A DNA stretch of 64,000 bases from Naasia sp. SYSU D00057 (GCF_017916505.1 NZ_JAFMSZ010000002.1:558001-622000), one strand, 5' to 3'; numbered from the stretch's first letter, positions 16,662-25,705 are shown. The notes: a model not told the origin generated them from the letters alone. Program-made: numbers and translations.

Positions 16662-18203
16662 TCAGCCCAGGGCGACCGCGGTCCACGAGACCGGCGGCAG
16701 AGTCACGGTGAGGACCCCATCCTCGATCGCCGCGCTCGCATTCGCCTTCAGCTGCACCCGATCGGGCTCGTCCCGGGTGTTGCGGGCGTACACGTCCTCG
16801 TCGGCGATCATCCGGGCATCGAGCAGCTCGACCCGGCCGAGAGCCGCGAGGTCGACCGTCACCGTCACCTCCTCGGTGAGCGACCGGTTGACGAGGAAGA
16901 CGGCCGCGCGCCCGGCGTCCGCGTCGGCCGTGGCCACCGCGTCGACGAGCGGCACCCGCCCGTGCTCGGCCGTCTCGTAGTCCTCGCTCTCCACCCGCAC
17001 GTCCAGCGCGACGCCGTTCGCGAGCTTCGACGTCAGCGCGAACGGGAAGTAGGTGCTCTGCCGCCACGCCGGTCCGCCGGGCTCGGTCGTGATGGGGGCG
17101 ATGACGTTGACCAGCATGGACATCGCCGCGGACGACACCCGGTCCGCGTGACGCAGCAGCGAGATGAGCAGGCCGCCGACGACCACCGCGTCCGCCACCG
17201 AGTAGACGTCCTCGGCGAGCCGCGGCGCCTCAGGCCAGTCGTCGCCCTCGATCTCGTCGGTCCGGTAGAAGCGGTCGGCCTGCCGGGGGAACCGGCGGAG
17301 GTTGTCGCCCAGGTACCAGACGTTCCACTCGTCGAACGAGATGTTGAGGGTCTTGTCGCTGCGCTTCAGCGCCTTGACGTGGTCGGCTGTCGCGATGACG
17401 GCGTCGAGGTAGCGGTCCATCTTGACCGGGGCGGCGAGGAACGAGCCGAGGTCGCCGTTCTTCTCCTCGTAGTAGCCGTGGCAGGAGATGTAGTCCACGT
17501 CCTCGTAGGTGTGCTCGAGCACCACGCGCTCCCACTCGGGGAAGGTCGGCATGGTCGGGTGCGACGAGCCGGATGCGACCAGCTCGACCCGCGGGTCGAG
17601 CTGGCGGAGCGCCTTCGCGGTGCGCGACGCCTTCTTGCCGTAGTCATCGGCCGGGGCGTGGCCGAGCTGCCACGGGCCGTCCATCTCGTTCCCGAGGTAC
17701 CACATGGTGATCCCGAACGGCTCGGTCCTGCCGTTCGCGATGCGCTCCTCGGCGAGCGTGGAGCGCCTCGGCGCGTTCGCGTACTCCACCACCTCGAGTG
17801 CCTCCCGCGTGTCGGCGGTGCCGAGGTTGATGGCGTACATCAGCTCGCCGCCCACCTTCTCGACCCAGGAGGAGAACTCGTGCAGGCCGACCTCGTTGGT
17901 CTCGGTCGCGCGCCAGGCGAGGCTCAGCCGCCGGGGGCGCTCGTCCTTCGGGCCGATGCTGTCGCGCCAATGGAAGCCGGAGACGAAGTTGCCGCCGGGA
18001 TAGCGGATGGCCGAGACGCCCAGTTCGCGGACGAGCTCGATGACGTCCTGCCGGAACCCCTCGTCGTCCGCCGTCGGGTGGTCCGGCTCGTAGATGCCGG
18101 TGTACACCGCCCTCCCCATGTGCTCGATGAACGAGCCGAAGAGCCGCCGGTTGATGGGACCGACGACGTATCGGGGATCGACGACGACGCGGGCGTTGGG
18201 CAT
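16662..18203 (-). CDS. GH51 alpha-L-arabinofuranosidase
   Basis: 513 residues, the usual size for intracellular GH51 enzymes, with no signal peptide. The acid/base is Glu173 in YLGNEMDGPW and the nucleophile Glu292 in SFDEWNVWY. Other family segments are GSFIEHMGRAVYTGIY, IRYPGGNFVSGFHWRD, ISCHGYY and the C-terminal beta-sandwich ending TVTLPPVSWTAVALG. It removes alpha-L-arabinofuranosyl units from imported arabino(xylo)-oligosaccharides. It follows the ABC permease gene, separated by a gap with a large hairpin. Confidence 0.95.
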   Translation of the reverse strand: MPNARVVVDPRYVVGPINRRLFGSFIEHMGRAVYTGIYEPDHPTADDEGFRQDVIELVRELGVSAIRYPGGNFVSGFHWRDSIGPKDERPRRLSLAWRATETNEVGLHEFSSWVEKVGGELMYAINLGTADTREALEVVEYANAPRRSTLAEERIANGRTEPFGITMWYLGNEMDGPWQLGHAPADDYGKKASRTAKALRQLDPRVELVASGSSHPTMPTFPEWERVVLEHTYEDVDYISCHGYYEEKNGDLGSFLAAPVKMDRYLDAVIATADHVKALKRSDKTLNISFDEWNVWYLGDNLRRFPRQADRFYRTDEIEGDDWPEAPRLAEDVYSVADAVVVGGLLISLLRHADRVSSAAMSMLVNVIAPITTEPGGPAWRQSTYFPFALTSKLANGVALDVRVESEDYETAEHGRVPLVDAVATADADAGRAAVFLVNRSLTEEVTVTVDLAALGRVELLDARMIADEDVYARNTRDEPDRVQLKANASAAIEDGVLTVTLPPVSWTAVALG

Positions 18204-18290
18204 GGTGCTCCTTCTTCTTGTGGGCGCGCCGATGGGCGGCCGCGGACTTCGCGAGATGCGCGGGTGGGGTGCCGGGCGGGGGCGGCGGAT

Positions 18291-18323
18291 CCGCGGACCC
18301 GGCGAGAGGCGCCGGGCCCGCGG
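18291..18323 (-). terminator. GC hairpin between permease and GH51 genes
   Basis: CCGCGGACCCGGCG and CGCCGGGCCCGCGG make a 14-bp stem with one G-T-type mismatch and a 5-nt loop. It sits 14 bp after the permease stop (18337) and could end most transport-gene messages while letting some continue into the GH51 gene. Confidence 0.65.
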
Positions 18324-18336
18324 AGCTCGCCCCGGG

Positions 18337-19266
18337 CTACTTGAGGCTGCCGAGCGAGAGCCCGCCCTGCCAGTACTTCTGCAGCATCAGGAAGGCGATG
18401 ATCAGCGGAACCACGGAGAGCAGGGATCCGCTCGTGACCAGGTTCCAGACGAGGCCGCCGGCGGTCGCTGAGTTCGACTGCACCTGCCAGTACTGCAGAC
18501 CCACCGTGACGGGCAGCAGCGTCTGGTCGGAGATCATCGCGAGCGGCAGGAAGTAGTTGTTCCATCCGCCCACGACCGACAGCAGCAGCACGGTGACGAT
18601 CGCCGGCCGCATGAGCGGGAGGGCGATGGTCGTGAAGGTCCGGATCTCGCCCGATCCGTCGACGCGGGCCGCGTCGAGCAGCTCGTCCGGGATCGCGTCC
18701 TGGATGTACACGCGCATCAGGTAGACGCCGAACGGGCTGAGCAGCGACGGGAGGATCACCGCCCAGATCGTGTTCGTGAGGCCCAGGTTGTTGAACAGCA
18801 CGTAGGTCGGGATGACGAGCGCCGTCATCGGGACCATCACCGAGGCGAGCAGGATCATGAACGACACGGTCCGGCCGCGGAACCGGTACTTCGCGAACGC
18901 GTACCCGGCCAGGACGGCGAGGACCGTGGCGCCGACGCCGCCCGCGAGGGCGTAGAGGAACGAGTTCCCGAGCCAGCGCATGTAGATGCCGTTGTTGTAC
19001 GTGGCGAGCTGGGCGATGTTCTCGAACAGGGCGAAGTCCGAGTCGAACCACAGCGGGCCGCCGGTGCCCGTGAACAGGCCGCTCGTGCTCTTGGTACCCG
19101 CCACGATGAGCCACCACAGGGGCAGCAGGAAGTAGAGGGCCGCGATCGCGAGGAGGAGGTGAGCGCCGACCGCCGGCCGGCGCTTCGGCTGCACGCGCTC
19201 CCGCTCGCGGCGGGGGCCGGAGGCGGTGACAGCGTCGTCGACGAGAGGCAGAGGCGAGGTGGTCAT
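18337..19266 (-). CDS. Carbohydrate ABC transporter permease (MalG family)
   Basis: 309 residues. A basic cytoplasmic tail of about 35 residues precedes six membrane segments. The EAA loop is ELLDAARVDGSGEIRTFTTI. Start ATG at 19266 shares one base with the stop of the upstream permease (TGATG), so the pair is translationally coupled. It is the inner-membrane half of the importer paired with the lipoprotein at 20265-21632. Confidence 0.9.
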   Translation of the reverse strand: MTTSPLPLVDDAVTASGPRRERERVQPKRRPAVGAHLLLAIAALYFLLPLWWLIVAGTKSTSGLFTGTGGPLWFDSDFALFENIAQLATYNNGIYMRWLGNSFLYALAGGVGATVLAVLAGYAFAKYRFRGRTVSFMILLASVMVPMTALVIPTYVLFNNLGLTNTIWAVILPSLLSPFGVYLMRVYIQDAIPDELLDAARVDGSGEIRTFTTIALPLMRPAIVTVLLLSVVGGWNNYFLPLAMISDQTLLPVTVGLQYWQVQSNSATAGGLVWNLVTSGSLLSVVPLIIAFLMLQKYWQGGLSLGSLK

Positions 19267-20204
19267 CAGCGGAGTCCGCTCTTCTTGCGGGTGGCGATCA
19301 GGAAGATGATCGAAGCGAGGAAGACCAGCAGGCCGAGCGCGAACGAGATCGCCGACGCGTAGTTGAACTGCTGGTACGAGAACGCGAGGTTGTAGGCGTA
19401 CAGGTTCGGCGTGTACGCCGCGTCGATCGCGTTGCCGGCGAGCGGCGCGAGCACCTGCGGCTCGGTGAAGAACTGCAGCGTCCCGATCAGCGCGAACACG
19501 ATGGTGAGCACGAGCGAGGACGCGACGATCGGCACCTTGATCTGCAGGGCGGTCTGCAGCTTGGTCGCGCCGTCGATCCGCGCCGCCTCGTAGATGGACG
19601 GATCGATCGACTGCAGCGATGCGTAGATGATGATCATGTAGTAGCCGGTCCACTGCCACGTGACGATGTTCGTCAGCGATGCGAAGATCGTGTCCCGGCT
19701 GAGCAGGTCGGGCGCCGGCAGGTTGAAGAACTCGAAGAAGCCGACGAGCGGGCCGAACGAGGGGCTGTAGAGGAAGCCCCACATGAGCGCGCCGATCACG
19801 CCGGGGATGGCGTAGGGCGCGAAGATCAGCAGCCGCGAGAAGCGGGACAGCCGGGTCCGCACGTCGTCGAGGACGAGGGCGAAGATGAGCGCGAGCCCGA
19901 TCTGAAGGGGCACGAAGACGATCGCGAACGCGCCGACGCGAAGCATGCCGGTCAGGAACCGCTCGTCGCTGAACGCCTTGATGTAGTTCGTCAGGCCGGC
20001 GAACTGCTCACCGAAGGCGAGCGTGTTGGTGTGCAGGCTCATCCAGAACGCGTAGACGAGCGGCAGGACGAGGAAGACCAGGAACACGACGGCGAACGGC
20101 GCCAGGAAGAGCCAGCCGAAGCGGGCGCTCTTGCGTTCGAGGCTGGCGCCGCGCCTCCTGGAAACGGGGGGACGGGCGGGCGCGGAGAGCTGAGTAGTGG
20201 ACAT
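19266..20204 (-). CDS. Carbohydrate ABC transporter permease (MalF family)
   Basis: 312 residues, six predicted membrane segments after a basic N-terminus (RRRGASLERKSARFGW). The EAA loop is SIYEAARIDGATKLQTALQI. It is preceded by the binding-protein gene across a 60-bp gap holding a strong hairpin, the same arrangement as in the sugar-acid operon at 7491-9733. Confidence 0.9.
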   Translation of the reverse strand: MSTTQLSAPARPPVSRRRGASLERKSARFGWLFLAPFAVVFLVFLVLPLVYAFWMSLHTNTLAFGEQFAGLTNYIKAFSDERFLTGMLRVGAFAIVFVPLQIGLALIFALVLDDVRTRLSRFSRLLIFAPYAIPGVIGALMWGFLYSPSFGPLVGFFEFFNLPAPDLLSRDTIFASLTNIVTWQWTGYYMIIIYASLQSIDPSIYEAARIDGATKLQTALQIKVPIVASSLVLTIVFALIGTLQFFTEPQVLAPLAGNAIDAAYTPNLYAYNLAFSYQQFNYASAISFALGLLVFLASIIFLIATRKKSGLR

Positions 20205-20227
20205 TCGTCACTTCCTTGGGACGCGGG

Positions 20228-20260
20228 GGTGCGGGCGGGAGCACTGCCCCCGCCCGCACC
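20228..20260 (-). terminator. Intercistronic hairpin between binding-protein and permease genes
   Basis: GGTGCGGGCGGG and CCCGCCCGCACC pair perfectly over 12 bp with a 9-nt loop, 4 bp beyond the binding-protein stop. Its placement matches the hairpin at 8426-8453 in the other importer operon. Confidence 0.75.
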
Positions 20261-20264
20261 GTGC

Positions 20265-21632
20265 TCACTTGACGGCGAAGCCCTGCTCGGCCGCGTAGGT
20301 CTCCAGGGACTCCTGGAGCTCGTCGGCAGCACCGGACGCGTCGACGTTGCCCTCGATCGCCTCCGACAGCACGCGCTGCATCTCGTCGTAGAAGTACTGC
20401 GTGAACGGTCCGAACGTCACGCCCTCGTAGGCGAGCGCAGCAGGTCCGAAGACCTCCTTGTTGATCTGCTGCCCGCCGTAGAAGTCGTACTCCAGGTTCT
20501 GGAAGTACTCGGACTCGATCATCTCGGAGTCGGCGAGGAAGAGCCCGCCGACCTCGACGCCGAGCTTCTTGTTCTCCTCCGGCTCGTAGAGCTCGGCCGC
20601 CACGGTGGTGGCGAGCTCCGGGTCCGTCGCCTGCGTCGTCACCGCGAGGGTGCTGCCGCCCCAGTTGACCTGCTTGGGGCTGGCCGCGTCCCACTGCGGG
20701 ATCGGCGCCGCACGCCAGACCGCGTTCGGGTCGCCGTCCTCGAAGGACGGGATGTGGATGTTGTACCAGACCGGGTAGATGGCGGTCGCGTAGCGGCCGG
20801 TGCCGAGGGCGGTGTTGAACTCGGGCGTCCAGGCCTGGTCGGTGCCGACGAGACCCTTGTTCGCGAGGTCGACCCAGTAGGAGAACACCTTCTTGCTGGC
20901 CTCGTCGTTGACGGCGATGCCGAGCTCCTCCGGCTTCCCGCTGTCGAAGTCGAACGGAACGGCGCCCGCCTGGTCGAGGAAGGCGTAGTGCTGCCCCTGG
21001 CCGTTCGGCGCGAAGTTGCCGATCAGGGTCTCGCCGCCGGTCGCGTCGCTCAGCTGCTGAGCCGCCGCCGCGTACTCGTCCCACGTGGTGGGCACCGCGA
21101 TGCCGTGCTGCTCGAAGAGGTCCGCGCGGTACCACATGCCGACCGGGCCCAGGTCGACCGGAACGGCGAAGACGCCGTCGCCGCTCGAGACGTCGCGCCA
21201 GGCACCCTCGGTGAAGCGGTCCTTGTGCTCCTCGATGCCGTGCTCGGTCATGTCGACGAGGCCGCGCTGCATGATGAAGCTGTTCAGCCAGTCGTACTCG
21301 ATCTGCACCATGTCCGGCGCCCCGGACTTCGACTGGATGGCGGTTGCGAGCTTGGTGTAGGCGTCGCCGCCCTGACCCGCGTTCGTCCAGCAGATCTGCA
21401 CGTCGTCGTGGCTCGCGTTGAAGTTGTCGACGGTCTGCGAGGTGTCCTCGTTCCAGCCCCAGTAGGTGACGACCGGGACATCCTGCACCTGGATCTCGTT
21501 CGAGCAGTTCTCCTTGCTCGCGCCGGCGCCACCGCCGCCGCCGCCTCCTCCACCGCCGGTGCAGCCCACGAGCGTCGCGGCCATCGCCGCCGTCATCCCT
21601 GCGGCAAGCAGAGTTCTTCTCTTCGTCGTCAT
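20265..21632 (-). CDS. Extracellular solute-binding lipoprotein of oligosaccharide ABC importer
   Basis: 455 residues. Lipoprotein signal MTTKRRTLLAAGMTAAMAAT then LVGC, with ten glycines soon after the lipidated Cys as a flexible tether. The rest is a family-1 solute-binding protein (VTYWGWNEDTSQTVDNFNAS, MVQIEYDWLNSF, MWYRADLFEQHG). The ligand is probably a plant oligosaccharide, given the GH51, GH3 and esterase neighbours. The start is ATG at 21632; an upstream in-frame extension to 21854 would cross the LacI operator. Confidence 0.9.
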   Translation of the reverse strand: MTTKRRTLLAAGMTAAMAATLVGCTGGGGGGGGGGAGASKENCSNEIQVQDVPVVTYWGWNEDTSQTVDNFNASHDDVQICWTNAGQGGDAYTKLATAIQSKSGAPDMVQIEYDWLNSFIMQRGLVDMTEHGIEEHKDRFTEGAWRDVSSGDGVFAVPVDLGPVGMWYRADLFEQHGIAVPTTWDEYAAAAQQLSDATGGETLIGNFAPNGQGQHYAFLDQAGAVPFDFDSGKPEELGIAVNDEASKKVFSYWVDLANKGLVGTDQAWTPEFNTALGTGRYATAIYPVWYNIHIPSFEDGDPNAVWRAAPIPQWDAASPKQVNWGGSTLAVTTQATDPELATTVAAELYEPEENKKLGVEVGGLFLADSEMIESEYFQNLEYDFYGGQQINKEVFGPAALAYEGVTFGPFTQYFYDEMQRVLSEAIEGNVDASGAADELQESLETYAAEQGFAVK

Positions 21633-21790
21633 GGAAGTGATCGATCCTTTCGCGGTGCAAGAGACACCGTTGTCGGCGGCCTGCTGCGGCCGCGATTGCT
21701 GCGAGGGATGTTGCTGCCGCGGTGATCCGCGCGACGTGGCCCCGCACCGCGAGCCCCGGATCCGGTCTTGTGAACCTTGCCGGGGCATCG

Positions 21791-21809
21791 CATTTACAAC
21801 GTTGGAATG
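21791..21809. promoter_or_regulatory. Second LacI-type operator, upstream of importer and GH-like gene
   Basis: CATTTACAACGTTGGAATG shares ATTTACAACGT with the operator at 15348-15365, with a degenerate right half. It lies in the 323-bp gap between divergent genes starting at 21632 and 21956, where it can act on both. Apart from this site and the two leaders I see no gene in the gap. Confidence 0.7.
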
Positions 21810-21955
21810 CGAGACTGCACACAGGATAGGAGGGAACTCTCCTTCCCACAACATCCCCGCCGTCCCGGCGCGCCCCCGGTCTCATCCACCTGCGCGGCCG
21901 GGCGAGAAGGGCCGCCGACGGCCCTCCTTCCGTGCAGGGAGCGAGAGGGGAATCG

Positions 21956-24067
21956 ATGGCGATGGAGCGGGGCGTCTACGCCCAGGGATGGTTCGCGCGG
22001 GGCTACAACTACCACCCGAGCCTGCCGCCGCGCCGGCTCAAGATGGCCGAGGATTTCGCCGAGTACCGGGCGACTCTCATGACCTGGCCCTCGCTCGGCG
22101 GCGGGCCCATCTCGCTCGCCTACCTCGAGGACGAGGCGTACGCGCCGATTCCCGCCCGTCTGCGCCAGTACGGATTCGTCAAGGACTCGGAGTTCCTCGA
22201 CGAGGTGCGCCGCCGTGGGGTGAAGGCGTTCAGCGTCATCTTCTCCACACAGGGGTGGGAGTTCCCGGTCGAGCTCGACGACGACGAGTCCGAGATCCTC
22301 GCGATGAACGAGCTCCGCGGCGTGGGGAAGCGGGGCTGGCTCGGCCTGCGCGAGTTTACGCAGAACCGCTATCCGAAGCTCTGGGCGCCGTTCGAGAAGT
22401 ACTTCCCCGACGGGCTGACGAACTCACGGGGTGAGCGAGTGACGGACCTGTTCGAGGAGTGCTGCTCCCGGGACATCCACGGCAACCCGCACCATGCACG
22501 CTGGCTCGAGGTGCCCGCCCGCGAGCACGTCTGCCACTACATGGACATCAACAACCCGGTCTGGCGCGAGTACCTGAAGGCGATCGCGCGGATCCACATC
22601 GATGCCGGCGTCGACGGCATCCAGTTCGACGAGCCGGACAGCCCCCTCGGCGCGCTCGGCTACGGCGGATCGTTCAGCTACGACAACCGGGTGGGGTTCA
22701 CCCGCTACCTGCAAGGACTTCCGCGCGAGCGCATCCCGGCGAGCGCCGGCGACCTGGAGGGCTTCGACTACGGGCAGTGGCTGCTCGCCCGGGGCATGGA
22801 GCGGGTGCGCCTCAAGGCGGACGGCGACGAGGGCGTTCTCGCCCGGCTGTATGTCCGCTTCCTGCAGGGGCGCCAGGCCGCGAACTTCGCGGAACTCTCG
22901 TCCTATGTCCGCGAGTACGCGGCGAGCATCGGCCGCACCGTCCTCGTCTCGTCGAACCTCTACGACGGCGCCCCCTGGCACGATCCGCTGGCCGGGATGG
23001 TCGACGTGCTCGTCCCGGAGCAGCGGCACACGCTCTACGAGCAGCCGGGGTGGATGCGCTACATCGCCGCGTTCGGCGGGGACAAGCCGGTGTGCGTTTC
23101 CACGAACCCGTACGGCGGCGTCATGCCGGAGCTGCTGCCGAAGCTGAACCGAGGCCGGGCGCTCGACCGCTACCGCGTGATGATGTACGAGGCGACGGCG
23201 ATGGGCGTGAACATGTCGGTGCCGTACGGCGCGTGGATGGGCACCGGCATCGAGGACGCGCTCTGGGCGCCGCACGATGAGACGGTCGAGATCCAGGAGT
23301 TCCTCGCGGAGCACGACGGGCTGTGCTCCCGCGAGACCCACAACGACGTGGCCGTCGTCTACAGCACGGACAGCAACTTCCTCGAGACGACCTACCAGAT
23401 GCTCGAGACCGGGGACGAGGACGTGTACCCCGCAGTCGGCGAGACGTCCCCGCGGGCGATCCCGTTCTTCCGGGCCGTGAGCGCGCTGAGCCTCGCCCGG
23501 CATCCGCTCGACGTGGTGATGTTCCACGACGGCGTGCACCGGGAGGACGACGCGGACGCCGGCGCGCTCGCCCGGTACTCGCGCCTGGTGCTGCCCGGCT
23601 GCTCGTCGCTCACCGCACGGCAGGTGGAGGCGGTACTCGGCTACCTCGACGGCGGCGGCTCCGTCACCGTCCTCGGCGAGCCGGGCGGCCAGGACGGCGT
23701 GGACGCGTCACCGATTCTGCGGCATGCCGGGACGCTCGTGGCCGAGTCCGCCGAGGCGCGCGACCTGGTGCCGGACGATCCGCAGCTCGTCACCGAGGGC
23801 CTTCTGCGCGGGGCGGTGAACCTGCAGCGCAGCAGCACGGCGCTCGGCGCCCTGCACATCGTCAACTACGACTACGACGAGGCGGCGGAGCGCACCGTCC
23901 CGGCACTGCGGGTGGGGGTCGCCCTCCGCGTCCCGTTCGTGGTCCACCGTGTTCGCGTGCATCGCCCCGGTGCGGACCCTGAGGAGGTGCCCGCACGAAC
24001 GGAGGGCGATCGGGTCCACTTCGTGATCCCGGAGATCGGTCCGTACGTGATCGTCGAGCTCAATTGA
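21956..24067 (+). CDS. Unclassified glycoside-hydrolase-like protein (TIM barrel plus beta-galactosidase-trimerisation-like domain)
   Basis: 703 residues, no signal peptide, hence intracellular. The first ~420 residues look like a catalytic barrel: GWFARGYNYHPSLPP, YMDINNPVWREYLK, the strand-end motif VDGIQFDEPDSP (candidate acid residues), VSSNLYDG and DVLVPEQRHTLYEQPGWM. About 470-600 resembles the flavodoxin-like trimerisation domain of GH42 enzymes (RLVLPGCSSLTARQVEAVL). A small beta domain ends the chain. It is reminiscent of hypothetical hydrolase families of the GHL6 sort, but I cannot assign a CAZy family. AGAGGGG precedes ATG 21956. It is divergent from the importer and shares its LacI operator, so probably acts on the imported sugar. 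Confidence 0.6.
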   Translation: MAMERGVYAQGWFARGYNYHPSLPPRRLKMAEDFAEYRATLMTWPSLGGGPISLAYLEDEAYAPIPARLRQYGFVKDSEFLDEVRRRGVKAFSVIFSTQGWEFPVELDDDESEILAMNELRGVGKRGWLGLREFTQNRYPKLWAPFEKYFPDGLTNSRGERVTDLFEECCSRDIHGNPHHARWLEVPAREHVCHYMDINNPVWREYLKAIARIHIDAGVDGIQFDEPDSPLGALGYGGSFSYDNRVGFTRYLQGLPRERIPASAGDLEGFDYGQWLLARGMERVRLKADGDEGVLARLYVRFLQGRQAANFAELSSYVREYAASIGRTVLVSSNLYDGAPWHDPLAGMVDVLVPEQRHTLYEQPGWMRYIAAFGGDKPVCVSTNPYGGVMPELLPKLNRGRALDRYRVMMYEATAMGVNMSVPYGAWMGTGIEDALWAPHDETVEIQEFLAEHDGLCSRETHNDVAVVYSTDSNFLETTYQMLETGDEDVYPAVGETSPRAIPFFRAVSALSLARHPLDVVMFHDGVHREDDADAGALARYSRLVLPGCSSLTARQVEAVLGYLDGGGSVTVLGEPGGQDGVDASPILRHAGTLVAESAEARDLVPDDPQLVTEGLLRGAVNLQRSSTALGALHIVNYDYDEAAERTVPALRVGVALRVPFVVHRVRVHRPGADPEEVPARTEGDRVHFVIPEIGPYVIVELN

Positions 24068-24081
24068 GGGCGGCCCCACCT

Positions 24082-24157
24082 CGGTGATCGAGGAGCGAGC
24101 CGCAGCCCCCCTCCGGTGATTGAGGAGCGAGCCGTCGGCTCGCGTCTTGAAATCACG
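24082..24157. repeat. Dispersed palindromic repeat (GGTGATTGAGGAGCGAGC type)
   Basis: CGGTGATCGAGGAGCGAGCCG at 24082-24102 recurs at 24114-24134 with one mismatch. The second copy continues into CGGCTCG and then AAATCAC, giving an imperfect hairpin. The pattern matches the elements at 28360-28460. The 185-bp gap around it holds no gene. Confidence 0.75.
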
Positions 24158-24252
24158 CGACCCGACCTCGGAACCCGACCACCCCCTCATCCGGGAGCCG
24201 GCGTCCGCCCCCCACCCAGTCCACGCGGACCGGGCGGTATTAGGCTCCGGGC

Positions 24253-25278
24253 ATGGCCACCAGCCGCAACCCGCTCGAGGACCTGCGCGACGCGGTCGGC
24301 CACCTGGCCGACCAGCTGAAGCGCCCCGGCTTCGAACGGGTGGACGACCGGCTGAGCGACCTCTTCGGCGGCCGCGCGGCTCCGGCGCGCCCGCTCGCCG
24401 AGGTGCAGGCGGAGCTCGACGCCCTCGTCGGGCTGGAGACGGTGAAGGAGCAGGTCCGCGCGCTGGTCGCGTTCCTGCAGGTGCAGGCCCGCCGGAAGGC
24501 GCACGGCCTGCCCGAGGTGGCGACCTCGCAGCACCTCGTGTTCCTCGGCAACCCGGGCACCGGCAAGACGACGGTGGCCCGCCTCCTCGCCGAGATGTAC
24601 CGGGCGGTCGGCCTGCTGCAGAAGGGTCACCTCGTCGAGGTCGACCGGTCGGGCCTCGTCGGCCAGTACGTCGGCGCGACCGCACTGAAGACGGACCGGG
24701 TGATCCGGCGGGCGCTCGACGGCGTCCTGTTCATCGACGAGGCCTACGCGCTCGCGCCCGAGGACGGCCGGATGGACTTCGGGCCGGAGGCGATCGAGGT
24801 CCTGCTGAAGCGCATGGAGGACCACCGCCATCGCCTCGTCGTGATCGTCGCCGGCTATCCGCGGCTCATGGAGGCGTTCCTGCTCTCGAACCCCGGCCTG
24901 CGGTCCCGGTTCGCGCGCGAGCTCACCTTCCCCGACTACTCGGTCGAGGAGCTGCAGGCGATCTTCGCGAGCACGGTCGCCCAGCACGAGTACACGCTCG
25001 AGCCGGGCGCGGAGGAGACGCTGCGCCGCATCCTCACGGGCCTGCACGCGGGCGAGGACTCCGGGAACGCCCGCTTCGCGCGCACCCTGTTCGAGCAGGC
25101 GCTCAACCGCCAGGCGCTCCGGCTCTCCCGCAACGGCGAGAGGAGCCTCGACGAGCTCGAGCGGGACGAGGTGATGACCCTCACCGCTGAGGACCTCGCC
25201 GAGGCGGCCCGCGCGCTCGGCGAAGGGCCCGCACCTGAGGACCCGGACATCCCGCGCTGGCGGCGCTGGCTGGGCTGA
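24253..25278 (+). CDS. CbxX/CfqX-type AAA+ ATPase (EccA/SpoVK-like)
   Basis: 341 residues. An N-terminal helical part (about 1-60) leads into one AAA+ module: Walker A GNPGTGKT, pore-type segment YVGATALKT, Walker B GVLFIDEAYAL, sensor region VVIVAGYPRLMEAFL and arginine finger near NPGLRSRFAREL. The C-terminal lid follows. Relatives include rubisco-activase-like CbbX and the EccA ATPase of type VII secretion. No rubisco or ESX gene lies nearby, so the client is unknown. Translation starts at ATG 24253. Confidence 0.85.
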   Translation: MATSRNPLEDLRDAVGHLADQLKRPGFERVDDRLSDLFGGRAAPARPLAEVQAELDALVGLETVKEQVRALVAFLQVQARRKAHGLPEVATSQHLVFLGNPGTGKTTVARLLAEMYRAVGLLQKGHLVEVDRSGLVGQYVGATALKTDRVIRRALDGVLFIDEAYALAPEDGRMDFGPEAIEVLLKRMEDHRHRLVVIVAGYPRLMEAFLLSNPGLRSRFARELTFPDYSVEELQAIFASTVAQHEYTLEPGAEETLRRILTGLHAGEDSGNARFARTLFEQALNRQALRLSRNGERSLDELERDEVMTLTAEDLAEAARALGEGPAPEDPDIPRWRRWLG

Positions 25279-25309
25279 CGCCGCGGTTGCCGGTGCGGCG
25301 CGGAGAAAG

Positions 25310-25348
25310 GCCGAAGCCCCCCGGACACGACGGTCCGGAGGGCTTCGA
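25310..25348. terminator. Terminator hairpin between AAA ATPase gene and tRNA-Ser
   Basis: CGAAGCCCCCCGGA and TCCGGAGGGCTTCG form a long stem with an 8-nt loop and one bulge, between the AAA gene stop (25278) and the 3' end of the opposite-strand tRNA gene. It can serve both. Confidence 0.75.
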
Positions 25349-25349
25349 G

Positions 25350-25439
25350 TGGCGGTAGCGGTGGGATTTGAACCCACGGTGGAGTTGCCCCCACACATGT
25401 TTTCGAGACATGCTCCTTAGGCCGCTCGGACACGCTACC
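25350..25439 (-). tRNA. tRNA-Ser (anticodon CGA), CCA encoded
   Basis: 90 nt including an encoded CCA. The acceptor stem is GGTAGCG/CGCTACC with discriminator G. The anticodon arm CATGT-CTCGAAA-ACATG gives anticodon CGA (reads UCG). The long variable arm (GGGGGCAACTCC region) is typical of class II tRNA-Ser, and the T-arm reads GTGGGTTCAAATCCCAC. Confidence 0.95.
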
Positions 25440-25504
25440 GCCGTCGAGTGTACGCGACGCGGGGACGCCCTCGCGAACCGGCGGCGCCGGAAGCGACCCC
25501 GCAG

Positions 25505-25609
25505 CTGCGCGGATCAGGAGATCCGCGCCGCGAGACGGCGTTTCGTCCTGAACCGCGGGCGAAACTGGCCGGATCTCCTGAACCGCGTGAAAACTCCTGA
25601 TCCGCGCAG
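25505..25609. repeat. Intergenic inverted-word cluster (CTCCTGATCCGCGCAG)
   Basis: CTGCGCGGATCAGGAG (25505-25520) is the exact inverse complement of 25594-25609. Between them the related word CCTGAACCGCG occurs twice (25547-25557, 25577-25587). The 266-bp gap between tRNA-Ser and radA holds no gene. Confidence 0.8.
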
Positions 25610-25705
25610 GTCGCCGGGCTCCTTCCCTGGAGCGGACCGGACGGGATCTCCGCCTCGTCGCGTCCCTGCCGGGCGGCGTCGGAGGGCGCGCTTAGGGTGA
25701 AGCCC

